NCBI GenBank assembly: GCA_947627625.1
Contig: CANQWR010000008.1
Coordinates: 1 to 64,000 of the forward strand
Length of the DNA: 64,000 nucleotides
From: an uncultured Ruminococcus sp.
GTDB taxonomy: Bacteria; Bacillota; Clostridia; Oscillospirales; Ruminococcaceae
Direction of reading: 5' to 3'
A program made the translations under genes and the position numbers. The notes under the pieces were generated by a model. It searched no databases. It was not told the DNA's origin and saw only the letters and a program-made list of their open reading frames with translations. Every line of letters starts with the position of its first letter. Position 1 is the first letter of the stretch. Positions 7,856-16,527 of this stretch are shown here, in pieces.

Positions 7856-9193
7856 CTATTCATCTTCATCGGTGTTTTCGGTGACAGTCGTTGTGGTCGG
7901 TTCGGGCTTACGCCGCATCACGGTCACTTTGGAGTCGCTGTATACCCAGACATCATCGTATTTCGGACAGGAGAATGTCACCGAATTTGTGAACTGGTCG
8001 GCGACTATATTTGAATTTAGCAGATTGACATCCGCAATTATGTCCCCTGCGGTTATATCCTGAATAATGTCTTCAGGTCCTATAACCCTGATGGACAGCT
8101 GACTTGTTATCAGTGAGTACTCATAACTGCTGTCGGGGATATTGCTTATTGTGAACCTGTTTTTGTCGAGAATCAGCTCTGTTTCGGCGAGACCCTCCGA
8201 GTCGAGGGAGACGGTGACGGTCTCAAGATTTGACACGTTTATATAGTCAGTTCCCTCAAGAATGTTGCTGAGGGAGAAAGTTGTTGTGTAGTTTATATTG
8301 AGATTTTCAAGGGGGATTTTTCCGATGTCGAGGGTGTCGGGGATTTCGGTCTCACTGTTGTTTGTCGCAAGGACTATCTCTTCACTGGACATATTGAATT
8401 TTATACTGTCCGAATTAAAGTCACTGGGAGTATTCACAAGAGAGACCGTCAATTTAACGGTTTTCTGTGTTCTCACGGGAATATCTATTCCGAAACTTGT
8501 GTTGCTGAACTCAAAGGGGGACTGGTCTATTTCAACGCCGTCCTCTGTGAGAAGCTGTATTCTGTCGTTTTTTACAGTGTAGGACGAATCAAGACTTAAA
8601 GTCTTATCTGACACGGCATAGCAGTACGATATTTCGTCAAGTCTTGCTGAAGGACCTGTTATTTTTATCGTATCGGGGGTGCAGGAGTATTCCTCATCAA
8701 CAGTGTCCTTGCCCTCCACAGCCGTTATGTTCAGGACTTTCGGTTTTATGGGGAACTCCCTTGTCTCATATCTGTCAAACACGACCGATGCGGTGTCGGG
8801 TTCAATACTCTGGATCTCATACGCTATATCGTCCTTGCTCCTGATTTTTATACCGAGGGACTTTTTGCCCGCATTTGAGACATTATCGGCATCTATGTAA
8901 GCTATCAGATTTTCGTTGTTGAGATTTCCCACCTGTGTACGGCTTCCGAGAAGTTCAACAGTCACTTCGGAAACGTCACATGACATCACACTAAGGTCAT
9001 TGCTTGCTGCGGAAGTCCCCGATATATCGGTAGAGAGGGGAATGTGTGCAATAGTCTTTTGTATAGAGGGGTATTGCGTAATTGATATTGTGAACCACGT
9101 CACTATTGCGAGTGCTACAGAGCCGATTGCAAGGGATATATTGTGTTTCATAACCCTGTCTCTTATATACTTGAAATACTTGAAAATTTTCAC
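7856..9193 (-). CDS. cdaR: CdaR, YbbR-domain regulator of diadenylate cyclase
   Basis: 445 aa. A short cytoplasmic N-terminus and one membrane helix (residues ~18-38) are followed by an extracellular part built from tandem YbbR repeats, each a stretch of beta strands of the V-x-V-x-x-P/G type, and a Thr/Asp/Glu-rich tail. CdaR proteins bind the membrane cyclase CdaA and adjust its activity. It starts at GTG 9193, overlapping the cdaA stop as GTGA, so translation is coupled. glmM, the usual third partner, does not follow here. Confidence 0.88.
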   Translation of the reverse strand: MKIFKYFKYIRDRVMKHNISLAIGSVALAIVTWFTISITQYPSIQKTIAHIPLSTDISGTSAASNDLSVMSCDVSEVTVELLGSRTQVGNLNNENLIAYIDADNVSNAGKKSLGIKIRSKDDIAYEIQSIEPDTASVVFDRYETREFPIKPKVLNITAVEGKDTVDEEYSCTPDTIKITGPSARLDEISYCYAVSDKTLSLDSSYTVKNDRIQLLTEDGVEIDQSPFEFSNTSFGIDIPVRTQKTVKLTVSLVNTPSDFNSDSIKFNMSSEEIVLATNNSETEIPDTLDIGKIPLENLNINYTTTFSLSNILEGTDYINVSNLETVTVSLDSEGLAETELILDKNRFTISNIPDSSYEYSLITSQLSIRVIGPEDIIQDITAGDIIADVNLLNSNIVADQFTNSVTFSCPKYDDVWVYSDSKVTVMRRKPEPTTTTVTENTDEDE

Positions 9194-10077
9194 TTTTTCT
9201 TTTTCCTTTCAAATATAGAGGGAAAGACGTTTTTATTTCCTTCGGACTCTCTCCCCGACTGTCTCTCGTCAAAAATTTCCCTGTGCAGTAATTTTCTCAG
9301 CTTGTCTCTTGTGTAGTCTCTTGTGAGGACACCGTTCATTGCGACGGAAATCTGTCCCGTCTCCTCAGAGACCACTATTATAATTGCGTCCGAATTTTCA
9401 CTCATACCTATTGCAGCCCTGTGGCGTGAACCGAGTTTTTTGTTTATTATAGCGTCATTCTGCGGTTTAGGCAGGAAACACGCTGCCGCAAGTATTATTC
9501 CGTCACGCATAATAACCGCACCGTCGTGCAGGGGAGTTTTCGGGTAGAATATATTTCCGAAAACTTCTTTACTGGGGAGAGCGTTCATGACAGTCCCCGT
9601 CTCAATCTGTTCACCAAGCCGCACCTGTCTCTCAACTACTATCAATGCACCCGTACACGTTGCGGACAGTTCCACGCAAGAGTCACATATAGCTTCAATA
9701 GCACCCTCCCATTTCTGTGAGAGTTCGTCGTTATTCTGACCTATTCCGAGAAATCGGACACCGAGTTTTGTGCGACCGAATTTTTCCAAGGCACGCCTTA
9801 GTTCGGGTTGAAAAAGGATAATCATCGAGACAAATCCTATGTCGAGAACTTTTTCAATTATGTACTGCATGACCTTGAGTTTCAAAGCTATGCTCAGAAC
9901 ATAGCCTACAAACAGGAGAGCTATGCCCTTGACAAGCTGACCTGCCCTTGTCTCCCTTATGAATTTGAGAATTATATAAATCAGATATGACAGAACAGCT
10001 ATATCTATGAGGTCTTTGAATTCAAGAGTGCTGAGGACACTGAAAAAAGCGTATTTTATATCATGCAGAGAGGGCAT
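9190..10077 (-). CDS. cdaA: Membrane diadenylate cyclase CdaA
   Basis: Makes c-di-AMP from two ATP, a signal controlling potassium, osmotic and cell-wall homeostasis. 295 aa. Three hydrophobic segments (residues ~10-90) are followed by the DAC (DisA_N) domain, with the catalytic DGA motif at 185-187 (LHDGAVI) and RHR at 218-220 (GSRHRAA). The C-terminus is Lys-rich. The ribosome site GAAAGGA precedes the ATG at 10077. The promoter lies about 320 nt upstream, with a GC-rich repeat inside the leader. Confidence 0.95.
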   Translation of the reverse strand: MPSLHDIKYAFFSVLSTLEFKDLIDIAVLSYLIYIILKFIRETRAGQLVKGIALLFVGYVLSIALKLKVMQYIIEKVLDIGFVSMIILFQPELRRALEKFGRTKLGVRFLGIGQNNDELSQKWEGAIEAICDSCVELSATCTGALIVVERQVRLGEQIETGTVMNALPSKEVFGNIFYPKTPLHDGAVIMRDGIILAAACFLPKPQNDAIINKKLGSRHRAAIGMSENSDAIIIVVSEETGQISVAMNGVLTRDYTRDKLRKLLHREIFDERQSGRESEGNKNVFPSIFERKKKK

Positions 10078-10147
10078 ATATGCACGTCCTTTCGGAGAAA
10101 AATCTGTGTTTTACCGTCTTGTGGATTCGGGATTTTTTGGAGGGACT

Positions 10148-10346
10148 TTGTAGGGGGACTTTGCCCCCACAACCCTTGGAACGATGAGGGGGCAGGGGGC
10201 TCTGCCCCCAAACCCCCGTCGGGGGGAAGAATCCCCCCGACCCCCCCCCATGATAATCTCCTGTTCCTATTTTTGGGGTCTGGGGGAGCAAAGTCTCCCA
10301 ACGTGGTCAAAAGGCAACTGCCCCTTGTCGTTCCAAAAAGTCCATA
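10148..10346 (-). repeat. GC-rich intergenic element, copy 3, in the cdaA leader
   Basis: Minus-oriented near-full copy, plus an extra partial unit (GGGGGACTTTGCCCCC) on the cdaA side. Its left end reads AGGAGATTATCATGG on the minus strand. The 355-nt gap upstream of cdaA holds only this element and the promoter. Confidence 0.85.
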
Positions 10347-10395
10347 AAAATTATAATTTAACAATATTACATCGGGTAAACACAGCCTTATATAT

Positions 10396-10423
10396 ATTGT
10401 ACCACAATTTCAGATAATTTCAA
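10396..10423 (-). promoter_or_regulatory. Sigma-A promoter of cdaA-cdaR
   Basis: Minus-strand TTGAAA-16-TACAAT with TGTGG just before the -10. If used, it gives a leader of about 310 nt containing the GC-rich element. Confidence 0.65.
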
Positions 10424-10433
10424 TAGTTTTTTC

Positions 10434-11576
10434 TCAATTTCTTATTTGTACCGAAAATTTTCTTATGACTTCCGCAAGACGAACGGCGTCTTCCTCACGG
10501 CTGAATACGGAGGGCGAGAACCTCACACAGCCGTTTTTTGTACCAAGCTGAATGTGGGCGAGTGCAGAGCAGTGGAAACCCGCTCTCAGGCAGTAGCCCT
10601 TTTCGGACAGGTAGGAGGAGAGTTTTTCGGGACTAACATTCCGCATATTAAATGCGACTATGGGAACATATTCCGCCTGTGGGTGGCGGTACACAACTAT
10701 TCTGTCATCTTTTTGAATTTCTCTTATAAATCTTTTGCAGATTCTGTCCTCGTGGGAGAATATATTTGAAACTCCCTTTGATTTTACAAACTCAATTCCC
10801 GCCTTTACGGAGACTGCACCGACAGTGTTGAGAGTTCCGCTTTCGAGCGATTCGGGCAGAAGTTCGGGTTGTTTAAGGCTCTCAGACATTGTACCCGTAC
10901 CGCCCTGAATAATTGGCGATATTCTGAATTTTCCGTCAGTAACAAGCAGACCCGTTCCCGTTATTCCGTAAAGCCCCTTGTGACCTGCTGTACACAAAAT
11001 ATTTATACCGTCATTTATAATATTTATATCGAGAACTCCGCAAGCCTGTGCACCGTCTGCAATGAAACAGATATTATTATCCCTGCAAAGCCGTGCAATT
11101 TCACGGTAAGGCATTATCTGTCCCGTGACATTCCCCGCTATAGTGCAGACGACAGCTTTTGTGTCCTTGGTTATAAGTCTCCTGAAACTCTCAACGGTTT
11201 TGGAGCTGTCGGGATATACGTCCGCTATTGAAAGCCTGATTTTCTTTTCCGAAGCGAGTGTCACGGCAGGTCTTGCGGACGAATTGTGTTCTATACCGCT
11301 TATTATCAGGTGACCGCCGTTTTTCATAACTCCCTGTATAGCCATGTTGAGAGCATGGGTGCAGTTGAGAGTAAATATAACGTTCTCGGGTTCTGCACCG
11401 AAAAATTCGGCGACAGTCTCACGGGCGGAGTAGACAGCCGAGGAAGACCTCATAGCAAGCTGATGACCGCCCCGCCCTGCATTTCCCCCGAGAGTTTCCA
11501 CAGCTCTGTAGACTGCTTTTCTCACGGTCAACGGCTTTGGGAACGTCGTTGCAGAATTGTCAAAATTTATAATCAT
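10434..11576 (-). CDS. Cysteine desulfurase-family aminotransferase class V
   Basis: 380 aa, fold-type I PLP enzyme. HNSS (97-100), DGAQ (174-177), the PLP lysine in TAGHKG (Lys200) and a Cys in the position of the desulfurase nucleophile (RAGFHCSALAH, Cys337) are all present, so sulfur or selenium extraction from cysteine or selenocysteine is plausible. It resembles the subfamily typified by Enterococcus EF2568 rather than IscS/NifS. It overlaps the upstream carrier-like gene by 4 nt (ATGA). Substrate is inferred. Confidence 0.87.
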   Translation of the reverse strand: MIINFDNSATTFPKPLTVRKAVYRAVETLGGNAGRGGHQLAMRSSSAVYSARETVAEFFGAEPENVIFTLNCTHALNMAIQGVMKNGGHLIISGIEHNSSARPAVTLASEKKIRLSIADVYPDSSKTVESFRRLITKDTKAVVCTIAGNVTGQIMPYREIARLCRDNNICFIADGAQACGVLDINIINDGINILCTAGHKGLYGITGTGLLVTDGKFRISPIIQGGTGTMSESLKQPELLPESLESGTLNTVGAVSVKAGIEFVKSKGVSNIFSHEDRICKRFIREIQKDDRIVVYRHPQAEYVPIVAFNMRNVSPEKLSSYLSEKGYCLRAGFHCSALAHIQLGTKNGCVRFSPSVFSREEDAVRLAEVIRKFSVQIRN

Positions 11577-11785
11577 GAATCTGTCCCCCTCTCGTAGGGA
11601 ACTGCATTTTTTTCAAGAATGTTGAAAGCCTTCGTTGCATTTAATTCGGAGGTATTTATCAAAAGTGAGTAACCGCAATTTTTTTCACTCCTCACTATTT
11701 TGCAGTCGAAACCTCTCGATTTCAGAAGTTTTTCCCCCTTTACCGCATAGGTGTAAGAGGGCATTTCCGCAATGAATTTTTTCAT
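11573..11785 (-). CDS. Putative Se/S carrier-like protein (DUF3343 family)
   Basis: 70 aa. I chose the ATG at 11785, which follows AGAGGGGGT; the open frame continues upstream only through a GC-rich repeat. The pattern is a short beta-alpha unit with a conserved Cys in NCGYSLLI and another in GFDCKIV, matching small Se/S carrier-like proteins often encoded beside the EF2568-type desulfurase. It probably accepts or presents the sulfur/selenium moved by the downstream enzyme. selD and yedF are not adjacent, so a selenium-specific role is unsupported here. Confidence 0.75.
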   Translation of the reverse strand: MKKFIAEMPSYTYAVKGEKLLKSRGFDCKIVRSEKNCGYSLLINTSELNATKAFNILEKNAVPYERGTDS

Positions 11786-11861
11786 AGAGCAGTACCCCCT
11801 CTGTGCAGACTGTGTTTTCCCTGCGGTACAAATTATTATATGTAAAAAAGCACGTCCGTTG

Positions 11862-12031
11862 TTACGGCATTGGGATTTTGGGGCGTTGCCCCTTTGGAAT
11901 TTGGGGGGCGTTGCCCCCCAAGCCCCCCATAAACGATAGGAGGCAGGGGGCGTTGCCCCCTGAACCCCCATTGGGGGCTCTGCCCCCAAACCCCCGTCGG
12001 GGGGAAGAATCCCCCCGAACCCCCCATGATA
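11862..12031 (-). repeat. GC-rich intergenic element, copy 4
   Basis: Complete minus-oriented copy with a second partial unit (GGGGCGTTGCCCC, GGGGGGCGTTGCCCCCC). Its left end on the minus strand reads AGTAGACTATCATGG. The 400-nt gap between the carrier-like gene and gpsA contains this element and the gpsA promoter. Confidence 0.88.
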
Positions 12032-12118
12032 GTCTACTGTTTTAATTTTGAGCGTCCAAGTGGATAGAGGACAACTGTCCTCTTATTAAAAAAATCCCGA
12101 ATATAAATTATAATTTCC

Positions 12119-12147
12119 TTGACAAGGGGGAAATCTTCTGATATAAT
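12119..12147 (+). promoter_or_regulatory. Sigma-A promoter of gpsA-pfk
   Basis: TTGACA-17-TATAAT, consensus, with TGA directly before the -10 (extended). The leader is about 35 nt. Confidence 0.85.
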
Positions 12148-12187
12148 TAAATAATAATAGATAATAAACTTGCAAGGAGAATTGACT

Positions 12188-13210
12188 ATGAAAATAGGTA
12201 TCCTCGGTGCGGGCACATGGGGCATAGCTCTCGCCCGTATGCTCTGCTCAAGCAATCATCAGACTACCGTGTGGTCTGCACTCCCAGACGAAATAGAAAA
12301 TCTTCAGAAAACCCACGTTCACCCACGTTTTCCCGATATTACTCTCCCGGAGGAACTGTCTTTTACCTGTGATGTACAGGAAATATGTTCCGAAAATGAT
12401 ATGCTGATTTTTGCAGTACCGTCCCCATATATACGCTCCGTGGCACGTTCTGCAATGCCGTTTCTGAGGGAAAATCAGATAATAGTCAGCGTTGCAAAGG
12501 GCATAGAGTCGAGTACTCTCTTCACTATGACCGAAATTATTGCGGACCAGCTCGGCGGTATAGTGGGGGAGAAGTCTATAAAAATAGCTTGTCTGTCAGG
12601 ACCAACCCACGCAGAGGAAGTTATCCGCTATATGCCTACTGCAATACTCTCTTCATGTCCCGACAGGGAGACCGCCGAAATTATACAGACTGTTTTTATG
12701 AATACCTGCATGAGAGTTTACACAAACCCCGATGTAAAAGGCGTGGAACTGTGCGGGGCTTTGAAAAATATTATTGCACTCGCCTCGGGAATGCTCTCGG
12801 GTCTTGGTCTGGGTGACAACATAAAAGCTGCACTGATTACAAGGGGAATGGCTGAAATAAAGCGTCTCGGAATGAAAATGGGTTGTAAAGAGCAGACTTT
12901 TTACGGTCTTGCAGGAATAGGAGACCTGATTGTGACAGCTTTAAGTCAGAACAGCAGAAATTACCGTGCAGGAATACTGATAGGAAAGGGCTGTACACCC
13001 GAAGAGGCTGTAAAAGAAGTCGGAATGGTCGTTGAGGGGATAAACGCCCTTGAACCTGCAATGAAACTCTCCAAAAAATACGACATAGAACTGCCGATAA
13101 TATCATCAGTTTATTCGGTGATATACGAACACGCTCCGCTCTCCGATACGCTATACGGTCTTATGAAACGTGAAAAGCGTTCGGAACTGTCCGAGTTTGA
13201 CATCTGGTAA
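12188..13210 (+). CDS. gpsA: Glycerol-3-phosphate dehydrogenase, NAD(P)+
   Basis: Reduces dihydroxyacetone phosphate to sn-glycerol-3-phosphate for membrane lipid synthesis. 340 aa. N-terminal Rossmann GAGTWG (residues 8-13), SGPTHAEE (~137-144) and the catalytic-lysine segment ALKNIIALASG (Lys193) are present. The frame could open at a TTG 18 nt earlier, but the ribosome site AAGGAGA lies inside that extension, so ATG at 12188 is the start. Fourteen nt separate it from the phosphofructokinase gene. Confidence 0.95.
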   Translation: MKIGILGAGTWGIALARMLCSSNHQTTVWSALPDEIENLQKTHVHPRFPDITLPEELSFTCDVQEICSENDMLIFAVPSPYIRSVARSAMPFLRENQIIVSVAKGIESSTLFTMTEIIADQLGGIVGEKSIKIACLSGPTHAEEVIRYMPTAILSSCPDRETAEIIQTVFMNTCMRVYTNPDVKGVELCGALKNIIALASGMLSGLGLGDNIKAALITRGMAEIKRLGMKMGCKEQTFYGLAGIGDLIVTALSQNSRNYRAGILIGKGCTPEEAVKEVGMVVEGINALEPAMKLSKKYDIELPIISSVYSVIYEHAPLSDTLYGLMKREKRSELSEFDIW

Positions 13211-13224
13211 AGGAGGAATTTTTC

Positions 13225-14442
13225 ATGATGAACATAGCTGTTGCACAGTCGGGAGGTCCGACCTGTGCCATAAACGCCTCTCTTGTGGGAGTTTTCAGGG
13301 AGTCTCTGAAAGTAGCCGAAATAGACGCAATTTTCGGCTCTATAAACGGCATAGAGGGTGTCATACAGAATCACCTTGTAGACCTTAAATCAATAATTCT
13401 AACTAATGACGATATTGAACTTCTCAGACAAACTCCCTCCACAGTCCTCGGCTCGTGCAGGTACAAACTCCCCGACAGCTCCGAAGATGAGGAAGTGTAC
13501 AGAAAAATTGCAGACACCCTTGTGCAGAGAAATATAGGAGCTTTTATATACATAGGCGGTAACGACTCTATGGACACCGTCAACAAGCTGTCCGAATATT
13601 TCAGGTCCGAAAATCTTGATATAAAAGTTATAGGCATTCCGAAAACTATTGACAACGACCTGTGCATTACAGACCACACTCCCGGTTTTGGCTCTGCCGC
13701 AAAGTACGTTGCCGTCACAATGAATGAAATCACCCGTGACAGCATTGTCTACAGCATTCCGTCCGTCACTATAGTTGAGATAATGGGCAGGCACGCAGGC
13801 TGGCTGACCGCTTCAAGTGCCGTCCTCCACGCAATGGGCGAGACTGCTCCGCACCTTGTATATGTACCCGAAGTGAAATTCAGTATAGACAGTTTTCTGA
13901 GTGACGTAAGGCAGGAGATGGCTAAACACAAGGCTGTTATAATTGCGGTCTCGGAGGGAATAGAAGTTCCCGAAGGTGTGCAGTCGGGAGTTGTTGACAA
14001 TTTTGGTCACAAATATCTTTCGGGGATAGGCAAGTATCTTGAAGATATAGTACGCTCCGAAATAGGCTGTAAAGTTCGCTCTATAGAGCTGAACGTCATG
14101 CAGAGGTGTTCGTCACATCTTGGTTCGAGGACCGATATTGACGAAGCTGAAGCTATCGGTTCGGCGGGAGTACGCTGTGCATTGGAGGGACACACGGGAA
14201 AAGTTATGGTGTTCAGACGTGTCGAGAACGTTCCCTACACTGTCAAAATTGAGACGGCAAACGCCTGTGAGATAGCAAACAGGGAGAAGTTCCTCCCGAA
14301 AGACTTTATAAACTCCGCAGGAAACAATATAAACAATTCTGCTCTGGACTATTTTTTACCGCTGATTCAGGGAGAACCGCATCTCATAACCGAAAACGGC
14401 ATACCGAAACACTTTGCGATTCACGAGTATGTTTTGAAATAA
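13225..14442 (+). CDS. 6-phosphofructokinase, probably PPi-dependent, with an unusual active-site Asn
   Basis: 405 aa, PFKA fold. SGGPTCAINA (9-18), GGNDSMDT (111-118), PKTIDND (139-145), MGRHAGW and ISEG-like VSEG motifs are present. ATP enzymes have GGDGS with PGTIDND; classical PPi enzymes have GGDDS with PKTIDND. Here the Lys of PPi enzymes is present (Lys140) while the usual Gly/Asp position is Asn113. PPi use is the better guess, allowing reversible glycolytic flux. The ATG at 13225 follows AAAGGAGG. It is second in an operon with gpsA. Confidence 0.88.
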   Translation: MMNIAVAQSGGPTCAINASLVGVFRESLKVAEIDAIFGSINGIEGVIQNHLVDLKSIILTNDDIELLRQTPSTVLGSCRYKLPDSSEDEEVYRKIADTLVQRNIGAFIYIGGNDSMDTVNKLSEYFRSENLDIKVIGIPKTIDNDLCITDHTPGFGSAAKYVAVTMNEITRDSIVYSIPSVTIVEIMGRHAGWLTASSAVLHAMGETAPHLVYVPEVKFSIDSFLSDVRQEMAKHKAVIIAVSEGIEVPEGVQSGVVDNFGHKYLSGIGKYLEDIVRSEIGCKVRSIELNVMQRCSSHLGSRTDIDEAEAIGSAGVRCALEGHTGKVMVFRRVENVPYTVKIETANACEIANREKFLPKDFINSAGNNINNSALDYFLPLIQGEPHLITENGIPKHFAIHEYVLK

Positions 14443-14463
14443 ATTAAATAATATTAAATTAAA

Positions 14464-14496
14464 AAAACAGTCTCCGAAACGGGACTGTTTTTTTTA
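14464..14496 (+). terminator. Intrinsic terminator of gpsA-pfk
   Basis: ACAGTCTCC pairs with GGGACTGT (one bulged T), followed by an uninterrupted T-run. Confidence 0.88.
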
Positions 14497-14559
14497 TAAA
14501 TAAATTTCATGTGAATAAATCACGAAAAAACTGTCAAATATTTCTGTGAGGTGATAAAA

Positions 14560-15186
14560 ATGATTAAGATTAAAAATTCTAAAAATTCGGCAGTAATGGC
14601 AGTCGGTCTTGTGCTGACTATACTTATCTCAAACTTGGGCAGTTTCTCCGAAAGCGGTAAAACTCTCGACCATCTCCGTGAACGTGTCCTTAGACTGCAC
14701 ATTCTCGCAAATTCCGACAGCGACTATGACCAGAGTATAAAATTGAAAGTCAGGGACGCTGTTTTAGATGCGGATTTTTTTGGCGGGGCAGAAAATCTCC
14801 GTGAGGCAGAGGAGACCGCAAAGGAAAATCTGTCCGAAATAGCCGAAACCGCACAGAAAATTCTGCACGAAAACGGCGTAAATCAGCCTGTGAGCGTAAA
14901 ACTTGACAATATGTACTTTGAAAAGAGGGTGTACGGCGATATTACAATGCCTGCGGGTGATTACGAGACTGTCCGCATAGAGATAGGAAAAGCGGAGGGG
15001 CATAACTGGTGGTGTGTGATGTACCCTCCGCTTTGCGTACCTATGGCGAGTGAAGTCACGGACGACAAGTCCGCCGAGGAGAAATTTTTTTCCGAGGAAG
15101 AGCTTGATATACTGTACAAGCCCGAAAAGTACGAGATAAAATTTGCCATTTGGGACACTATAAAATCTCTTATAGATAAATTTTAA
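14560..15186 (+). CDS. spoIIR: Stage II sporulation protein R
   Basis: Signal protein made in the forespore that triggers SpoIIGA processing of pro-sigma-E across the septum. About 208 aa. An N-terminal signal or anchor helix (residues ~12-30) precedes the family hallmarks LRLHILANSDS-x-x-DQ and LKVRDAV, and the C-terminal GHNWWCVMYPPLC. The GTG at 14551 lies inside the ribosome site TGAGGTGA, so the ATG at 14560 is taken as start. No clear sigma-A promoter precedes it, in keeping with the sigma-F control known for the family. Confidence 0.94.
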   Translation: MIKIKNSKNSAVMAVGLVLTILISNLGSFSESGKTLDHLRERVLRLHILANSDSDYDQSIKLKVRDAVLDADFFGGAENLREAEETAKENLSEIAETAQKILHENGVNQPVSVKLDNMYFEKRVYGDITMPAGDYETVRIEIGKAEGHNWWCVMYPPLCVPMASEVTDDKSAEEKFFSEEELDILYKPEKYEIKFAIWDTIKSLIDKF

Positions 15187-15206
15187 TTTATTTGAGACTT
15201 TTTTAG

Positions 15207-15358
15207 TGGAACGATTAGGGGCAGGGGGCTTTGCCCCCTGAACCCCCATTGGGGGCTCTGCCCCCAAACCCCCGTCGGGGGGAAGAATCCCCCCGAACCC
15301 CCCATGATAATCTTCTATTGTTAATTTCGGAGACCGTAGGGTTGGGGGCAACGCCCTC
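15207..15358 (-). repeat. GC-rich intergenic element, copy 5
   Basis: Complete minus-oriented copy between the convergent spoIIR and SPFH genes. The minus-strand left end reads AGAAGATTATCATGG. A short extra unit (TTGGGGGCAACGCCCTC) lies outside it. Confidence 0.87.
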
Positions 15359-15387
15359 AGTCTAAAAAATTCCCATAAATTAAAAAT

Positions 15388-16347
15388 TTAACTGTCTTTT
15401 CCCACTTCTTTCAGACTTGTTGCAAGTCCTGCTAAACTCTGTATCTCGCTCGGAATTATTATCTTTGTAGCTTTGCCGTCAGCGACTTTTTCAAAAGTTT
15501 CCAGAGATTTGAGCTGTATTACTCTCTCACTCGGATTTGAACTGTTGAGTTTTGTGATACTCTCGGCAAGTGCCTGCTGTACCATTTCTATAGCCTTTGC
15601 TTCACCTGTCGCTTCAAGAATTTTCTGCTCCCTGATAGCGTCTGCACGGAGAATCATAGCTTCCTTTTCGGCTTCCGCTTCGAGGATCTGAGCCTGTTTT
15701 TTGGCTTCTGCACGGAGTATCTGTGACTCCTTTTCGCCCTGTGCAATCAGAACCTGAGAATTTTTGTCACCCTCCGCCTGAAGAATTTTTTCACGTCTTT
15801 CACGTTCCGCTTTCATCTGTTTTTCCATAGCTTCCTGAATTTCACGGGGCGGGAGGATATTTTTGAGTTCGACACGATTGACTTTTATACCCCACCTGTC
15901 CGTAGCTTGGTCGAGTATAGAAGTTATTTTTGTGTTTATGGTGTCACGGGAGGTGAGCGTGGAGTCGAGTTCCATCTCACCTATTATATTTCTGAGAGTA
16001 GTTGCGGAGAGGTTTTCTATTGCGGACAGCGGATTTTCAACTCCGTAAATATACTGTTTTGCGTCCGTGACCTGATAGAAAACTACAGTATCTATCTGCA
16101 TTGTTACGTTGTCCTTGGTTATAACGGGCTGTGGCTTGAAATCGACAACTTTTTCTTTCATTGATACACGTCCGACAACTCTCTCTATAAACGGCAGCAA
16201 AATGTGCGGACCTGTCTGCCACTCGCACTTGAAAGAGCCGAGATGTTCAACTACAAAGACGTGTGCCTGCGGTACTATCACAAAGCATTTTATAAATGCG
16301 AACAGCAGGAATATAACCACAACGGCTACAATTACTATCGGATTCAT
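15388..16347 (-). CDS. SPFH/Band 7 membrane protein (QmcA/stomatin-like)
   Basis: 319 aa. One N-terminal membrane helix (residues ~3-24), the SPFH domain (~25-185, with VDFKPQPVITKDNVTMQIDTVVFY split by strands and VELKNILPP at its end), a long charged coiled coil rich in Ala/Glu/Lys (~185-275) and a C-terminal tail. Such proteins oligomerise into ring- or cage-like membrane microdomains and organise proteases and transporters. It is the last gene of the nfeD cluster and has the ribosome site GGAGGA at the ATG. Confidence 0.92.
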   Translation of the reverse strand: MNPIVIVAVVVIFLLFAFIKCFVIVPQAHVFVVEHLGSFKCEWQTGPHILLPFIERVVGRVSMKEKVVDFKPQPVITKDNVTMQIDTVVFYQVTDAKQYIYGVENPLSAIENLSATTLRNIIGEMELDSTLTSRDTINTKITSILDQATDRWGIKVNRVELKNILPPREIQEAMEKQMKAERERREKILQAEGDKNSQVLIAQGEKESQILRAEAKKQAQILEAEAEKEAMILRADAIREQKILEATGEAKAIEMVQQALAESITKLNSSNPSERVIQLKSLETFEKVADGKATKIIIPSEIQSLAGLATSLKEVGKDS

Positions 16348-16421
16348 ACATTGTCCTCCAAAATTTTTTTATATTTTATATTTTATATTTAATTTTATAT
16401 TTTTACAGTCGGAATTCCACT

Positions 16422-16502
16422 CTATTTTTCCGAATTTGACGTGAAAAGAGCGATAAACGCTATAACAGCGACTGCAATTATAATTATTATAAGAAGATTC
16501 AT
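16422..16502 (-). CDS. 26-aa hydrophobic micropeptide in the SPFH cluster
   Basis: Starts at ATG 16502 behind GGGAGGAAAAG and ends at TAG 16422. The peptide is MNLLI followed by an Ile/Ala/Val/Phe-rich membrane span and a polar end TSNSEK. It lies between two SPFH genes on the same strand. It is too short to be certain; the ribosome site and the clean membrane-helix composition support it. Its start resembles the N-terminal anchor of the neighbouring SPFH protein (MNPIVIV...), so it could also be a remnant of a third copy. Confidence 0.5.
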   Translation of the reverse strand: MNLLIIIIIAVAVIAFIALFTSNSEK

Positions 16503-16527
16503 ACTTTTCCTCCCGAAAACGTACTTT

